Of a stretch of 44,777 nucleotides of DNA, positions 16,672 to 24,299 are shown piece by piece. This DNA comes from Nostoc sp. 'Peltigera membranacea cyanobiont' N6 (GTDB lineage Bacteria > Cyanobacteriota > Cyanobacteriia > Cyanobacteriales > Nostocaceae). A program made the translations under genes and the position numbers. How positions within the stretch are numbered: position 1 is the first letter of the stretch; every line of letters starts with the position of its first letter. The notes beneath the pieces are model-generated. The model saw nothing but the letters and a program-made list of their open reading frames with translations. It searched no databases and was not told the DNA's origin. The stretch lies in assembly GCF_002949735.1 (NCBI RefSeq), contig NZ_CP026686.1, positions 1 through 44,777 of the forward strand, given 5' to 3'.

Positions 16672-16873
16672 CTACACTACGTTCCAGGCATTCAGTCAGG
16701 AGTCAGGCTAATGCGCGAATTTCACCTTGGCGTAAATTCACCAATTAGTAAATCTATATTTTCACCTTGCTGCTACACTACGTTCCAAGCATTCAGCCAG
16801 GGGTCAGTCTAGTTTAGAATTTCGCCTTGGCGTAAATTCACCAATTAGTAAATCTATATTTTCACCTTGCTGC
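16672..16873. repeat. Tandem ~100-bp duplication covering the 3' end of the small partition gene
   Basis: Two imperfect copies (16672-16772 and 16773-16873) share ctacactacgttcca, then ggcgtaaattcaccaatta and ttttcaccttgctgc. The second copy contains the last 20 or so codons of the gene ending at 16804, so the first copy is a non-coding duplicate of that 3' end. A few substitutions and a one-base indel separate the copies. Confidence 0.85.
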
Positions 16874-17208
16874 CATTTCACCCAGACGGACATGAGAAAA
16901 TCTACCAATTCGCTTTTATCAATCTCTACGCCACGCCTTTTGAGTTTGAGTAATTCTTCCTCTACATCTAAATCTGTTGAGCGTTTCACATAATAGGTGC
17001 GCCCAATCCAAGCATCATCAGACCGCTTTCCAGTTGCAGGTCTGCCACGTTTACGGGGTTCTTCTTGAATTGGCGCTGTCTTTTGTGGTGTTGGAGTCTG
17101 TGTCACGTTACTCTCTGTAGTTGCCTCTGGCGGTTGTTCTGGTTCTTGTTCTGGTTCCTCTTTGGTTTCAAATAACTTTTTAAAAGGGCTAGGCTTAGGC
17201 TTGCTCAT
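16804..17208 (-). CDS. Small ParA-partner DNA-binding protein (ParB-like)
   Basis: 134 aa. Residues 1-60 are disordered and rich in Glu, Pro and Thr. They are followed by a basic linker (PRKRGRPATGKRSDDAW) and a C-terminal domain (VEEELLKLKRRGVEIDKSELVDFLMSV) compatible with a ribbon-helix-helix-type DNA-binding domain. Its start overlaps the parA stop by four bases, so the two are coupled. By analogy with small type Ib partition partners it should bind the plasmid centromere and stimulate ParA. It lacks canonical ParB CTPase motifs. Its 3' end is partly duplicated downstream. Confidence 0.75.
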   Translation of the reverse strand: MSKPKPSPFKKLFETKEEPEQEPEQPPEATTESNVTQTPTPQKTAPIQEEPRKRGRPATGKRSDDAWIGRTYYVKRSTDLDVEEELLKLKRRGVEIDKSELVDFLMSVWVKWQQGENIDLLIGEFTPRRNSKLD

Positions 17209-17798
17209 GACAATATCTCCTTACCCACCTCTTGATACTCGCGCCATGCTATTTTGCTGCTGCGGTCTTTTACTTGATAAACTGGCAACCCCTCCAGTGC
17301 CGCTTTTTCATAAACAGCAAATCGTCTAATCCCATGTTGAAATAGTGGTATTCCCTCTGCCTCTAATGCTTCCCGTGCCTGCTGTCCGGTTAAGCGGGGG
17401 GCTGGGGGAATAATTGTGAGCAACACACGATAGCGATCGCTGCCTAATGATTTGAGAGCGCCTACAGTCTGCAACAGTGCATCCATCGCTAAAGCATCAG
17501 GGGTAGTAGGCAGAATTAATAGATTACACCCATCTGCGAGTGCTTCCAAATCTTCGTGGCTTGGTCTAGCGGCTGTGTCAATAACTACATGGTCAAAATT
17601 ACGGCTGTGCATAGGAGCTTGTAGTAAATCCACAACTTTAAAGGGTAATGCTCCTCGCTTTGCCCATCCTGTAGCACTGTGGTTTGGGTCGCCATCAACT
17701 AGCAAGGTGCTGCCATGCTGAGATAGAAAGCAAGCAATGTGGATGGCGCTTGTCGTTTTAGCGACACCTCCCTTGAAACTGGCAAGGGTGATAATCAC
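17205..17798 (-). CDS. parA: ParA-family partition ATPase
   Basis: 197 aa, the short form without an N-terminal HTH (type Ib size). The deviant Walker A is KGGVAKTT at 9-16. LLVDGDPNHSA at 33-43 is the switch/Walker A' region, and HVVIDTAARPS holds the Walker B Asp. ParA dimerises with ATP on the nucleoid and is released by the partner protein to move plasmid copies apart. It is coupled to the small gene downstream by a four-base overlap. The 540-bp upstream region carries inverted repeats that are candidate operator or centromere sites. Confidence 0.92.
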   Translation of the reverse strand: MIITLASFKGGVAKTTSAIHIACFLSQHGSTLLVDGDPNHSATGWAKRGALPFKVVDLLQAPMHSRNFDHVVIDTAARPSHEDLEALADGCNLLILPTTPDALAMDALLQTVGALKSLGSDRYRVLLTIIPPAPRLTGQQAREALEAEGIPLFQHGIRRFAVYEKAALEGLPVYQVKDRSSKIAWREYQEVGKEILS

Positions 17799-18340
17799 GA
17801 GATGTACTCCAGTAAATGCTGCTAGTTTACTCTTAAAATGGCTAAAATTTGTATTTCTTTATTTATAAAATGTTAGCTTGGCGAAAATACAAAATTTCGC
17901 CAATTCAAAAATATAAAAACTCGGAAATAGCAACTATTAGCTTGGACGGACTATGCCTGAACCGCGATAGTTTGAGTTAACCCCTCTTTGGATGGTCTAC
18001 TGGTTAGTACAGTCTCCGTGAGTCACTTAAATTGGCAATGATATAAATTGCTAGCAATACAAAAATACGCATTTTCGCCAATTCAAAATAAAAGTAGCAC
18101 ATTTTACCACCATTATTTCACGACTTCAAAGATGCGATCGCAACCTCATCACATTACTGGTTAACCATCTATTAACCTTTTACTGGATGCAGAGAATTGG
18201 CTTTTATGTCATCCTAGACTAGGAGAGTTAATTCGGTGAGTATCTTTGTTTTTAGTATTGACAGGCTTTTCCCTTTTGGTATTTACAGACTTTTCTCTGA
18301 AATTTAAATCTCCAAACACTAATAATTTTGGAGATAATCA
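17799..18340. promoter_or_regulatory. parA upstream region with candidate parS/operator repeats
   Basis: At 17878-17903 there is a perfect inverted repeat, TTGGCGAAA, 8-base spacer, TTTCGCCAA. The right half plus ATTCAAAA recurs at 18073-18088. Related ggcg(a/t)aaatt(c)(a/g)ccaa elements occur in the duplicated 3' end at 16725-16745 and 16825-16845, bracketing the par genes. No gene is visible. A centromere and autoregulatory operator is the likeliest content, together with the promoter for the divergent rbp gene. Confidence 0.55.
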
Positions 18341-18649
18341 ATGTCAATTTATGTAGGCAACCTCTCTTACGAAGTTAAGGAAGATGATATTAAGGGTGTT
18401 TTTGCAGAATATGGGACTGTAAAGCGTGTTCAACTACCTACTGACCGTGAAACAGGACAACCACGCGGTTTTGGTTTTGTAGAAATGGGAACAGATGCAG
18501 AAGAAGCAGCTGCCATTGAAGGTCTTGATGGTGCTGAGTGGATGGGTCGTAACCTGAAAGTTAACAAAGCCAAGCCCAGAGAAGACAGAGGTTCGTCTGG
18601 TGGTAATCGGGGGGGATACGATGGGGGCGGTGGACGTAACCGCTACTAA
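18341..18649 (+). CDS. RRM RNA-binding protein (cyanobacterial Rbp type)
   Basis: 102 aa. One RNA-recognition motif fills residues 2-78, with RNP2 IYVGNL at 3-8 and RNP1 RGFGFVEM at 42-49. A Gly/Arg/Tyr-rich tail (SSGGNRGGYDGGGGRNRY) follows. GGAGA lies 7 bases before ATG 18341. Cyanobacterial Rbp proteins of this size, often induced by cold, bind RNA and are frequently followed by rpsU, as here. A plasmid copy may extend the host repertoire. Confidence 0.95.
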   Translation: MSIYVGNLSYEVKEDDIKGVFAEYGTVKRVQLPTDRETGQPRGFGFVEMGTDAEEAAAIEGLDGAEWMGRNLKVNKAKPREDRGSSGGNRGGYDGGGGRNRY

Positions 18650-18779
18650 GCTTTGAAACCGGAAAGAAAGAGAGAGCGAATTTTCAAGTTAGACAAAGAG
18701 TCTACCTTTTTTACACTTTAGTTAACTGGGCGGCTTACCACTATCAGCCATTAAGTAAGTCAATTTAGCAGGAGAGATA

Positions 18780-18968
18780 ATGACCCAAATAATAGTGGGT
18801 GACAATGAACACATTGAGTCAGCCTTACGTCGATTTAAGCGAGAAGTTTCCAAGGCTGGGATTTTTCCAGATATGAGAAAGCATCGTCACTTTGAAACGC
18901 CTATAGAAAAACGCAAGCGTAAAGAAGTTGCCAAGCACAGGCAGAGTAAAAGAAGTTTCCGCAATTGA
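18780..18968 (+). CDS. rpsU: Ribosomal protein bS21
   Basis: 62 aa, full length for bS21: an acidic start (TQIIVGDNEHIESALRRFKR), the central KREVSKAGIFPDMRKH and a basic tail (EKRKRKEVAKHRQSKRSF). GGAGAGATA precedes ATG 18780. bS21 joins the 30S platform near the anti-Shine-Dalgarno region and affects initiation. It lies 130 bp behind the rbp gene, the arrangement known for cyanobacterial rbp-rpsU transcripts. A plasmid-borne ribosomal protein is unusual and could create heterogeneous ribosomes. Confidence 0.95.
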   Translation: MTQIIVGDNEHIESALRRFKREVSKAGIFPDMRKHRHFETPIEKRKRKEVAKHRQSKRSFRN

Positions 18969-18972
18969 GAAA

Positions 18973-19017
18973 GGCATCACCGTGCCAAAACGGGAAAATT
19001 GTACGCTAAGGCTGAAA
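18973..19017 (+). repeat. Dispersed repeat, copy A (45 bp)
   Basis: The sequence begins ggcatcaccgtgccaaaacg and ends gctaaggctgaaa. It is identical over 45 bases to the inverted copy B at 19367-19411 and shares 18-27 bases with copies C and D. It starts five bases after the rpsU stop. The first 14 bases contain GGCA...TGCC. Confidence 0.9.
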
Positions 19018-19054
19018 GTCTTATTCTATATGGATTTGGGCTGTTAATTTTTTT

Positions 19055-19089
19055 GATGGTGCAGAGTAGTAACAATACTCTGCACCATC
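19055..19089. terminator. Hairpin downstream of rpsU
   Basis: A perfect 14-bp stem, gatggtgcagagta paired with tactctgcaccatc, encloses a 7-base loop. There is no T tract after it on the plus strand, but position and strength suggest a 3' end or stabilising hairpin for the rbp-rpsU transcript. Confidence 0.5.
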
Positions 19090-19149
19090 TGGAAAGACTA
19101 ATTCGAGCCAAAAGTGATAAATAGAGGTATGCCATTTCCTCTAAAATTT

Positions 19150-19296
19150 TTAACACCCCCCACATTGTTTACATTGGTTTAGAAGAAACCCAGCATCAGC
19201 TTTTTGCTGTGGAGTGGAATTAATGTTTCTAAGAGTTCTGCCAGCATTACTAGCATCTATACGGTCAGGGCATGGCTTTTGAAAACGATTACTCAT
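19150..19296 (-). CDS. Possible 48-aa Cys-rich peptide
   Basis: From ATG 19296 the minus strand encodes 48 aa beginning MSNRFQKPCPDRIDASN and ending QCKQCGGC. Composition is protein-like, with a compact C-terminal Cys cluster. No ribosome-binding site is evident and no family is recognised. It lies between repeats A and B, so it may belong to the repeat-bearing element or be a relic. Low confidence. Confidence 0.3.
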   Translation of the reverse strand: MSNRFQKPCPDRIDASNAGRTLRNINSTPQQKADAGFLLNQCKQCGGC

Positions 19297-19354
19297 ACTT
19301 TGTACTTGCGTATTGTGTGCTGTCCATTTTAGCGCTCTCGTTCATTAAACACAG

Positions 19355-19573
19355 TCATAGCAAGGATTTCAGCCTTAGCGTACAATTTTCCCGTTTTGGC
19401 ACGGTGATGCCATCCTTTTCTGAATCCTTTTGAGTCCGCCGGATGGCAATTTGGTTTGGTTCCCAAACGATAGTATCGAGATCAAGAATTGGAATCCTGA
19501 AGTCTTTACCAAGTCTATTTGCAAGAGTGCTTTTTCCAGAACCGGAATTGCCAAATATTAAAATTCGATGCAT
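19355..19573 (-). pseudogene. Truncated P-loop kinase (adenylate kinase-like/TopI-like) N-terminus
   Basis: ATG 19573 begins a small nucleotide kinase: HRILIFGNSGSGKSTLANRL with the P-loop GNSGSGKST, then PILDLDTIVWEPNQ. After about residue 48 the protein runs into repeat B, whose translation (GITVPKRENCTLRL) replaces the rest of the enzyme. Intact relatives are about 170-190 aa, so this copy is dead or encodes only a P-loop stub. It was probably cut by arrival of the repeat-bearing segment. Confidence 0.7.
19367..19411 (-). repeat. Dispersed repeat, copy B (inverted)
   Basis: Identical over 45 bases to copy A in the opposite orientation. It forms the junction where the kinase gene loses homology to its family. 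Confidence 0.9.
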
Positions 19574-19924
19574 TGTGGTGATTTAATTAAGGTGCAGCAG
19601 AGTGATTTCTCAACTTTCAAACAGCTAAAATTATTAATTCCACGTTATTAGTCAAACGTGTAATCGGCAATTGAAACTGGCTCTACAAGAGCCATGAGGC
19701 ATTGGCTCTTGTAACAATTTTCTCGTGAACGCAGACACGCATCTATGAACTTGCGCCTGCTTCAGCGAAAGCTGCGCCCACTTCTGCAAGGCATCACCGT
19801 GCCAAAACGGGAAAATCTGGTAAATATTTTACCTTTTTGTAGTCGGGATGCTGTTTGATTTGCTTTAAAATTAATTATGATTGATTAAGTAAATCACTTA
19901 GCTTAATGAAATGTTTACCCATAA
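19574..19924. other. Spacer with hairpin, relic and repeat C
   Basis: This stretch holds a perfect 10-bp hairpin at 19685-19712 (acaagagcca/tggctcttgt). It also holds a short segment at about 19735-19785 whose minus-strand reading ends FAEAGASS*, resembling the C-terminus of the gene at 23082 (AEAGAS), and repeat copy C at 19790-19816 (ggcatcaccgtgccaaaacg plus ggaaaat). No intact gene is seen. Confidence 0.5.
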
Positions 19925-20060
19925 TTAATCCTTAAAAATAATAGGTTTACCATTGAAGTCTTTGTAAATATCTCTGGTCTTAGCTAACGCCGGTAAACTT
20001 ACGTTGTATTCCTTTAGTTCATTACCATCTGCATTTACTAGACTAAGGAATATGCTTATA
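19925..20060 (-). pseudogene. C-terminal fragment of an unknown gene
   Basis: An open minus-strand frame of about 42 codons reads FLSLVNADGNELKEYNV, then SLPALAKTRDIYKDF and NGKPIIFKD before a stop at 19925-19927. It has no start codon and an upstream in-frame stop, but the composition is clearly protein-like. It is probably the tail of a gene lost to rearrangement. Family not recognised. Confidence 0.4.
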
Positions 20061-20091
20061 CTGAAAATTTATTTAATATGGATATAAATAT

Positions 20092-20469
20092 ATGGTTCAA
20101 CGTCTTGAAGAAATTTTAGGTAACTCAATTACAGAATATACTCCCAACGCAATCAAATTTCAGGGACTATCTTTAGAATCATTGGAGCAAGTTATTCAAT
20201 CAGGCTACACTACACTAAATGCGAGTTTTAATGCTGCTCCATCAGTTGGTTCATTTATTGAATTTGGGCAACGTTGTAAAAGTATAGAAGCAACAGCGAT
20301 TTTTGATGGTGTAGTCATCAATGATACAGACGGCCCGAATTTGGTGATTGATGCAATTACAGTTAAAGGGGTGAAAGACTTAGATTTTGCAGGTGAATTT
20401 GTAAAATTTGTGTGGGGTTGCGATGAATTAGAGATTAATTCTCAACAGTTATATGCTTGGTGGGATTAA
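20092..20469 (+). CDS. Hypothetical protein, 125 aa
   Basis: Soluble and mildly acidic, with no transmembrane segment. It reads MVQRLEEILGNSITEYTP at the start and QLYAWWD at the end, with a central beta-rich section (SIEATAIFDGVVIND, LVIDAITVKGV). I recognise no family. It is a monocistronic gene among debris, and its codon use looks like a real gene. A perfect 23-bp palindrome lies 25 bp after its stop. Confidence 0.6.
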   Translation: MVQRLEEILGNSITEYTPNAIKFQGLSLESLEQVIQSGYTTLNASFNAAPSVGSFIEFGQRCKSIEATAIFDGVVINDTDGPNLVIDAITVKGVKDLDFAGEFVKFVWGCDELEINSQQLYAWWD

Positions 20470-20848
20470 CTGTTTCCTCTACTGAAATCAGATGTTATAC
20501 GGAAACTTTCCGTATAATAAATAGTTATGCCGCACAGTCCTTATTAGGGACAGAGCCGAAAGCTTACCCATCAGTGTTAAGGGCTGATCTGGGCATCACC
20601 GTGCCAAAAAAGGTTTTTTGTACGAATCGGAAAATTCTGAGCTACGACCGAGCAGAGTCGTTGCGCGGTCGCACCTCACGGACGCAGTTAATAGATAAAA
20701 ATCTATGCCAAGGGAGCTATTTTCAGTCATTAACTAATAATACTGCCACCAGGATTTTTTGACTTTGTATAGATGAAAATGTGGTCTAGAGTCACTCTAG
20801 ATTAGTTTTTAGAATCTTTTTACCGCAAGTTTACCGCGTCCTGAAGGG
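20470..20848. other. Spacer with two palindromes and repeat D
   Basis: A perfect palindrome at 20495-20517 has arms TTATACGGAAA/TTTCCGTATAA around a single C. Repeat copy D, ggcatcaccgtgccaaaa, is at 20592-20609. A second palindrome at 20785-20801 (TCTAGAGT/ACTCTAGA around one C) is followed by ttagttttt and may be a terminator for the 125-aa gene. No gene is visible. Confidence 0.6.
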
Positions 20849-21319
20849 TCAATGACTGATCTGGTCTATTGATGTTGTAAACTCCCATTGATTCCAGTTA
20901 AACGTTTTGTTTTTCTTACGCAATTTAAGTTGTATAGTTTCTGATAGTCGTTCATCTTTACAAAATTGTTTAAATTCTTCACTTGTTAAATCAAGTATCA
21001 GTTCTCTACCATATTGATTTTTGGCTTTGATAAAATTAGTTCTTTTCAATGGTTTTATAATATTGTATTTTGGTCTGTGTTTAGTAAAATGCTCATTTTC
21101 TTTGTTATCTATTTCATGCCATATACATTTTTCTAAAATGATATATTCAAAATTATCTTTACCGGATTCATTCCAATCACTTTGTAAAAGTTTATTAGCA
21201 TGAATATTTCTATTTAATGCCGATTTATGTGTTAACCAGCGTGATTTTAAATCTTCTGTTTTACCCACATAGCAATCACCAGTTATTTTGTTTTTAATCA
21301 TGTAAATACCAGCACTCAT
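20849..21319 (-). CDS. GIY-YIG nuclease-domain protein, 156 aa
   Basis: Residues 3-95 are a canonical GIY-YIG domain: AGIYMIKNKITGDCYVGKTE gives GIY at 4-6 and YVG at 17-19, the conserved Arg is in LKSRW, and ENEHFTKHRPKYN supplies the Glu and Asn. The remaining 60 residues (KNQYGRELILDLTSEEF, RKKNKTFNWNQWEF) resemble a small DNA-contacting tail. Such proteins are typically homing or mobile-element nucleases. This is the third GIY-YIG gene in the window, distinct from the two near 14-15 kb. Confidence 0.88.
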   Translation of the reverse strand: MSAGIYMIKNKITGDCYVGKTEDLKSRWLTHKSALNRNIHANKLLQSDWNESGKDNFEYIILEKCIWHEIDNKENEHFTKHRPKYNIIKPLKRTNFIKAKNQYGRELILDLTSEEFKQFCKDERLSETIQLKLRKKNKTFNWNQWEFTTSIDQISH

Positions 21320-21465
21320 TTTAATTACCTCATAGTTATTGCAGGTTTTTATACTTTAAAGGTAGCCAATGAGCTTTGAAAGTCACCATCACTGCCAAAG
21401 CTAAAGTAGACCCAGGTGAGATATTCTAAGCAGCCCCAAAACTTATCATCTATACAGAACAGCAA

Positions 21466-22140
21466 CTAAGCAGGACAAGAATTTGAATCAAGCTTTCTCA
21501 AATCCTCAATCCGACAGCACCCCCGCTTCCAAAGCTGCCTTTGGTTTTTATCTACAGGATGGTAATAAGCCCAAATACTTCCATCTGCTGCTGAATATAA
21601 GGAGATAATAAAAACCTTTTGTGTACCAAAGTTACAGGTACTTACCTCAATCTTTTCTTTGACAGTAAACGTCTGTCCTGAACTATTAGTTGCTGTTGAT
21701 AATTTTTCATAGGCTGGTTTTTTTGCTAATTGCGGTTGCTCTGTTTCTATCTCTGATTGCTCATGTTCAACAGAGGTATTTTCAATCAAAGCAGTTGATG
21801 ATGATGAATTAACTGGTGCGGCTTCGAGAGTTGTCGGTAAAGCTAACTGTTCATTCTCTGCTTCTATTGTTTGAGGCACAGCGTCAGAAATCAGGACAGG
21901 ACTACTATTTGATTCTGAAACTGCAATGCTTTGACTCTGGTTATTATTTACTTCTAATTCCGGCTCAACTGGCTGATTTTCTGTTGGTACGCTAGTTGAT
22001 GCTGATTCAGATTGTGCAGAGTTATTATCGTCAGTGGCAGTAGATTTTTGCTTGACGACACGCAAAATGGCAGATTTATTTGGCGCGGCATCTTCTTGTG
22101 ATGGTGAACTATTCGTCTTGGGGGATTTACGTTTAGGCAT
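21466..22140 (-). CDS. Hypothetical protein with long disordered linker
   Basis: 224 aa from ATG 22140 (MPKRKSPK). A GTG at 22164 would add eight residues with no better ribosome site. Residues 1-150 are low-complexity Ser/Glu/Pro/Gln/Thr sequence, likely disordered. The C-terminal 70 residues are ordered (FTVKEKIEVSTCNFG, VFIISLYSAADGSIWAYYHPVD, WKRGCCRIEDLRKLD). No family is recognised. It follows the 220-aa gene by 82 bp on the same strand and is probably co-transcribed with it. Confidence 0.6.
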   Translation of the reverse strand: MPKRKSPKTNSSPSQEDAAPNKSAILRVVKQKSTATDDNNSAQSESASTSVPTENQPVEPELEVNNNQSQSIAVSESNSSPVLISDAVPQTIEAENEQLALPTTLEAAPVNSSSSTALIENTSVEHEQSEIETEQPQLAKKPAYEKLSTATNSSGQTFTVKEKIEVSTCNFGTQKVFIISLYSAADGSIWAYYHPVDKNQRQLWKRGCCRIEDLRKLDSNSCPA

Positions 22141-22222
22141 AATAAATTCTTGGCAGCAATGCACTCTGAAACGTTGATTAAATCAGTAATTAAGAAGGGC
22201 ATGATTACAGTTTTCTGTCGGT

Positions 22223-22885
22223 TTAGCTTTCAATTAACTCAGTAGCATATTCAGCCGTGTTGGTTGATATATCTGAAGTTGATGATTGCTCACGAGGAGG
22301 GAATTTAATGCACTCCCCTGATTGAATTACTAAGCTAGTCCCGACACGTCGCACATTAAAATTCCAGAATTGATTAATCGAATTTGATGGTAAAAATCCG
22401 ATTAGTCTTAGTTGGAAATCTTTAGGTGGTTCAAAGTCTCTCTGAGGTTTTTGGTGAATTTTAACTTCTACTATCCCTTGTGCTAAGTCTTGATATACAA
22501 CTAATCCTTGTACAGAAAAGTTATCAGCTACTAACTGCAATTCGCTTTTTACTGAGTCGGTATATTTTTTTTCGTTGCGAACATTTATCAAAGTCACCCG
22601 AAGTTGGGTCGGAGAATCTTTGAATGGTGTTCTGGGGTAAACAGTCCACAGGTAATCAAGTGATAAATCAAGTTGAGATTGTTGAACTAATTTCGATGCT
22701 CTCCTAGCAAGGTTTGTCTCAAGCATTACACCGTCAGCAGTTATTAGTTGTCCTTGATAAATAAGCGACTCACTGGGTACATACTTCCCCCAGAGCCGAC
22801 CAATTGCACGAGATTCTAGTGGCTCTGTCGGTCTGATCTGGTGATTATTAACTAATAACTGCTGTGTATCGTTCGTAATTGTCAT
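22223..22885 (-). CDS. Hypothetical protein, 220 aa
   Basis: Soluble mixed alpha/beta protein with no membrane segment. It contains RAIGRLWGKYVPSESLIYQG near 26-45, LWTVYPRTPFKDSPTQL and LRLIGFLPSNSINQFWNFNV. The C-terminus is Ser/Thr-rich. Family not recognised, though it reads as a conserved cyanobacterial plasmid-type protein. It starts at ATG 22885 and is the first of a two-gene unit with the disordered-linker protein. Confidence 0.6.
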   Translation of the reverse strand: MTITNDTQQLLVNNHQIRPTEPLESRAIGRLWGKYVPSESLIYQGQLITADGVMLETNLARRASKLVQQSQLDLSLDYLWTVYPRTPFKDSPTQLRVTLINVRNEKKYTDSVKSELQLVADNFSVQGLVVYQDLAQGIVEVKIHQKPQRDFEPPKDFQLRLIGFLPSNSINQFWNFNVRRVGTSLVIQSGECIKFPPREQSSTSDISTNTAEYATELIES

Positions 22886-23081
22886 GCGGACAAAGTTAAA
22901 ATCTGTAATTTTTTGAATTGCTTTTATGATTGTAAACTGCGGCTCTCACTAAGATATTCTTCTTTCAATCTACTCCAAAAGCCTTAAGTATCTTTAATGG
23001 GAGCTTATACCCAAAGATGAACAAATGCCTTAGCATCCACGCTCTTCCTTTCATTGAACATGAATGCTTTCGACACATCTA

Positions 23082-23399
23082 TTAACTTGCGCCAGCTTCA
23101 GCCGCCGCTACATCTGGTTTTACCTCCTTCGCCTTCTTTTCAAAAAGCTGAATTCCTGCGTCAACGATCTCAAACCCGTTCTCCGTTCGCACACCAAGCT
23201 TGCCCGATACAGCCCCAGCCCAGTCTGCGAATTCCGAGGCGCTAGTTTCAGCCTTTCGCCAGCTTTTGGCATTAACTTGAGCGGTGAAGACTATGCCGTT
23301 CTGATCAGTTAACTCGATTTCCACTTTTTTGTTTGCGGCTGGTGTGGCTGTTGGTAGTTCGCCGCTAAATTTTATTGTTACCTCGCTTTTCGCTTCCAT
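23082..23399 (-). CDS. Small protein resembling cyanobacterial 'FinO-like' annotated proteins
   Basis: 105 aa with GGGGT upstream of ATG 23399. It starts MEAKSEVTIKFSGELP, has a beta-rich core (VEIELTDQNGIVFTAQVNAKSW), then WAGAVSGKLGVRTENGFEIVD and an Ala/Glu-rich tail ending AEAGAS. The pattern SW(R/K)K...GKLG.RTE.GF recalls small cyanobacterial plasmid proteins often annotated as fertility-inhibition FinO-like. This comes from memory of the pattern and is not proof of RNA-chaperone function. A similar C-terminal relic occurs near 19740. Confidence 0.5.
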   Translation of the reverse strand: MEAKSEVTIKFSGELPTATPAANKKVEIELTDQNGIVFTAQVNAKSWRKAETSASEFADWAGAVSGKLGVRTENGFEIVDAGIQLFEKKAKEVKPDVAAAEAGAS

Positions 23400-24299
23400 C
23401 GCTTACCCCTGGCTCATCATCAATTTCATTTTCTTCGTTCCTGATTTTATCTTGGATTAGGTTGACCACAAGATGCGCGATCGCTCGGCTATCGTTGTTA
23501 GATCACTTTGAAAGTAAACGTTGAGCATTCGGCTTGAAACAGAATCAAGACTCAACATTAAATCTACAAAAATTTACCCCGTTTTTGACCCCTTGTTAAG
23601 AATTATTCCTAAAAGGCTAAAACGCCTATACCGTAATCCCTTCAGACTTTGTAAATAAATCTTGTGAAAGATTACAATTGTGCTTTGATTTTGCTGTTTT
23701 GTGCATGACACCGAAAATCGCCCAAATTCTCGATTTTCACCAATTCTCACCAATTAAACTCAATATATCCCAATCCTACAGAACGCAAATTCAAATTCAT
23801 CCCTGATTTTTTACCTCTTCAACATCTTCCAGTCACCAAATTCTCATTAGCTCAATAATTCCCAATAATTCCCAAAAGTCACCCGATTTATCCCCATATT
23901 TGCCAACGAGTTTTAAACACGCTAATTAGCGCATAAACTTTGTAATCCATCTTTTTTTGACGCACAGTACGCCATATTTGGCGGAAAGTTTGTTGAGCCA
24001 AAAATGGATTTGAGTAATTTTCAAATCACTTGGAGCAATTTAAACTACTTTAATACTACATAAGTAATATAAAGGAACGCGATGGCGTAACCGCCTTTTC
24101 CGGTGGCGATCGCCCCATTCCCCATTCTCAATTCCTCCATGCCTACCCAACAAAAACAAGGTTTTTTTGTTTTGGTGGCGGGGTGGCGATGGCTACATCG
24201 GGCGGTTACGCCATCGCGCATAGAAAATTTTACAAGGTTGGTAGCTCCCGGTTTGATTTTGGGATTGCTAAGAATAGTGTCTTGAGTGGTGTATTAGTC
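23400..24299. other. 900-bp AT-rich spacer with short repeats
   Basis: No gene is convincing. Visible structure: caccaattct in tandem at 23738-23756; caataattcc in tandem at 23853-23872; a palindrome cgctaattagcg at 23920-23931; and a perfect 18-bp inverted repeat at 24078-24095 and 24201-24218 (cgcgatggcgtaaccgcc and its complement), which abuts the long repeat that starts at 24218. Short direct repeats in AT-rich DNA would fit protein-binding or origin DNA, but this is not shown. Confidence 0.45.

Noticed and set aside
18977..19165. 62-aa minus-strand frame over the post-rpsU hairpin
   Set aside because: Its sequence is dictated by repeat A and the hairpin; no ribosome-binding site.
24183..24299. 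N-terminal extension of the small membrane protein
   Set aside because: The inverted paralogue keeps the GTG start but not this extension, and the DNA-level leader similarity looks non-coding.
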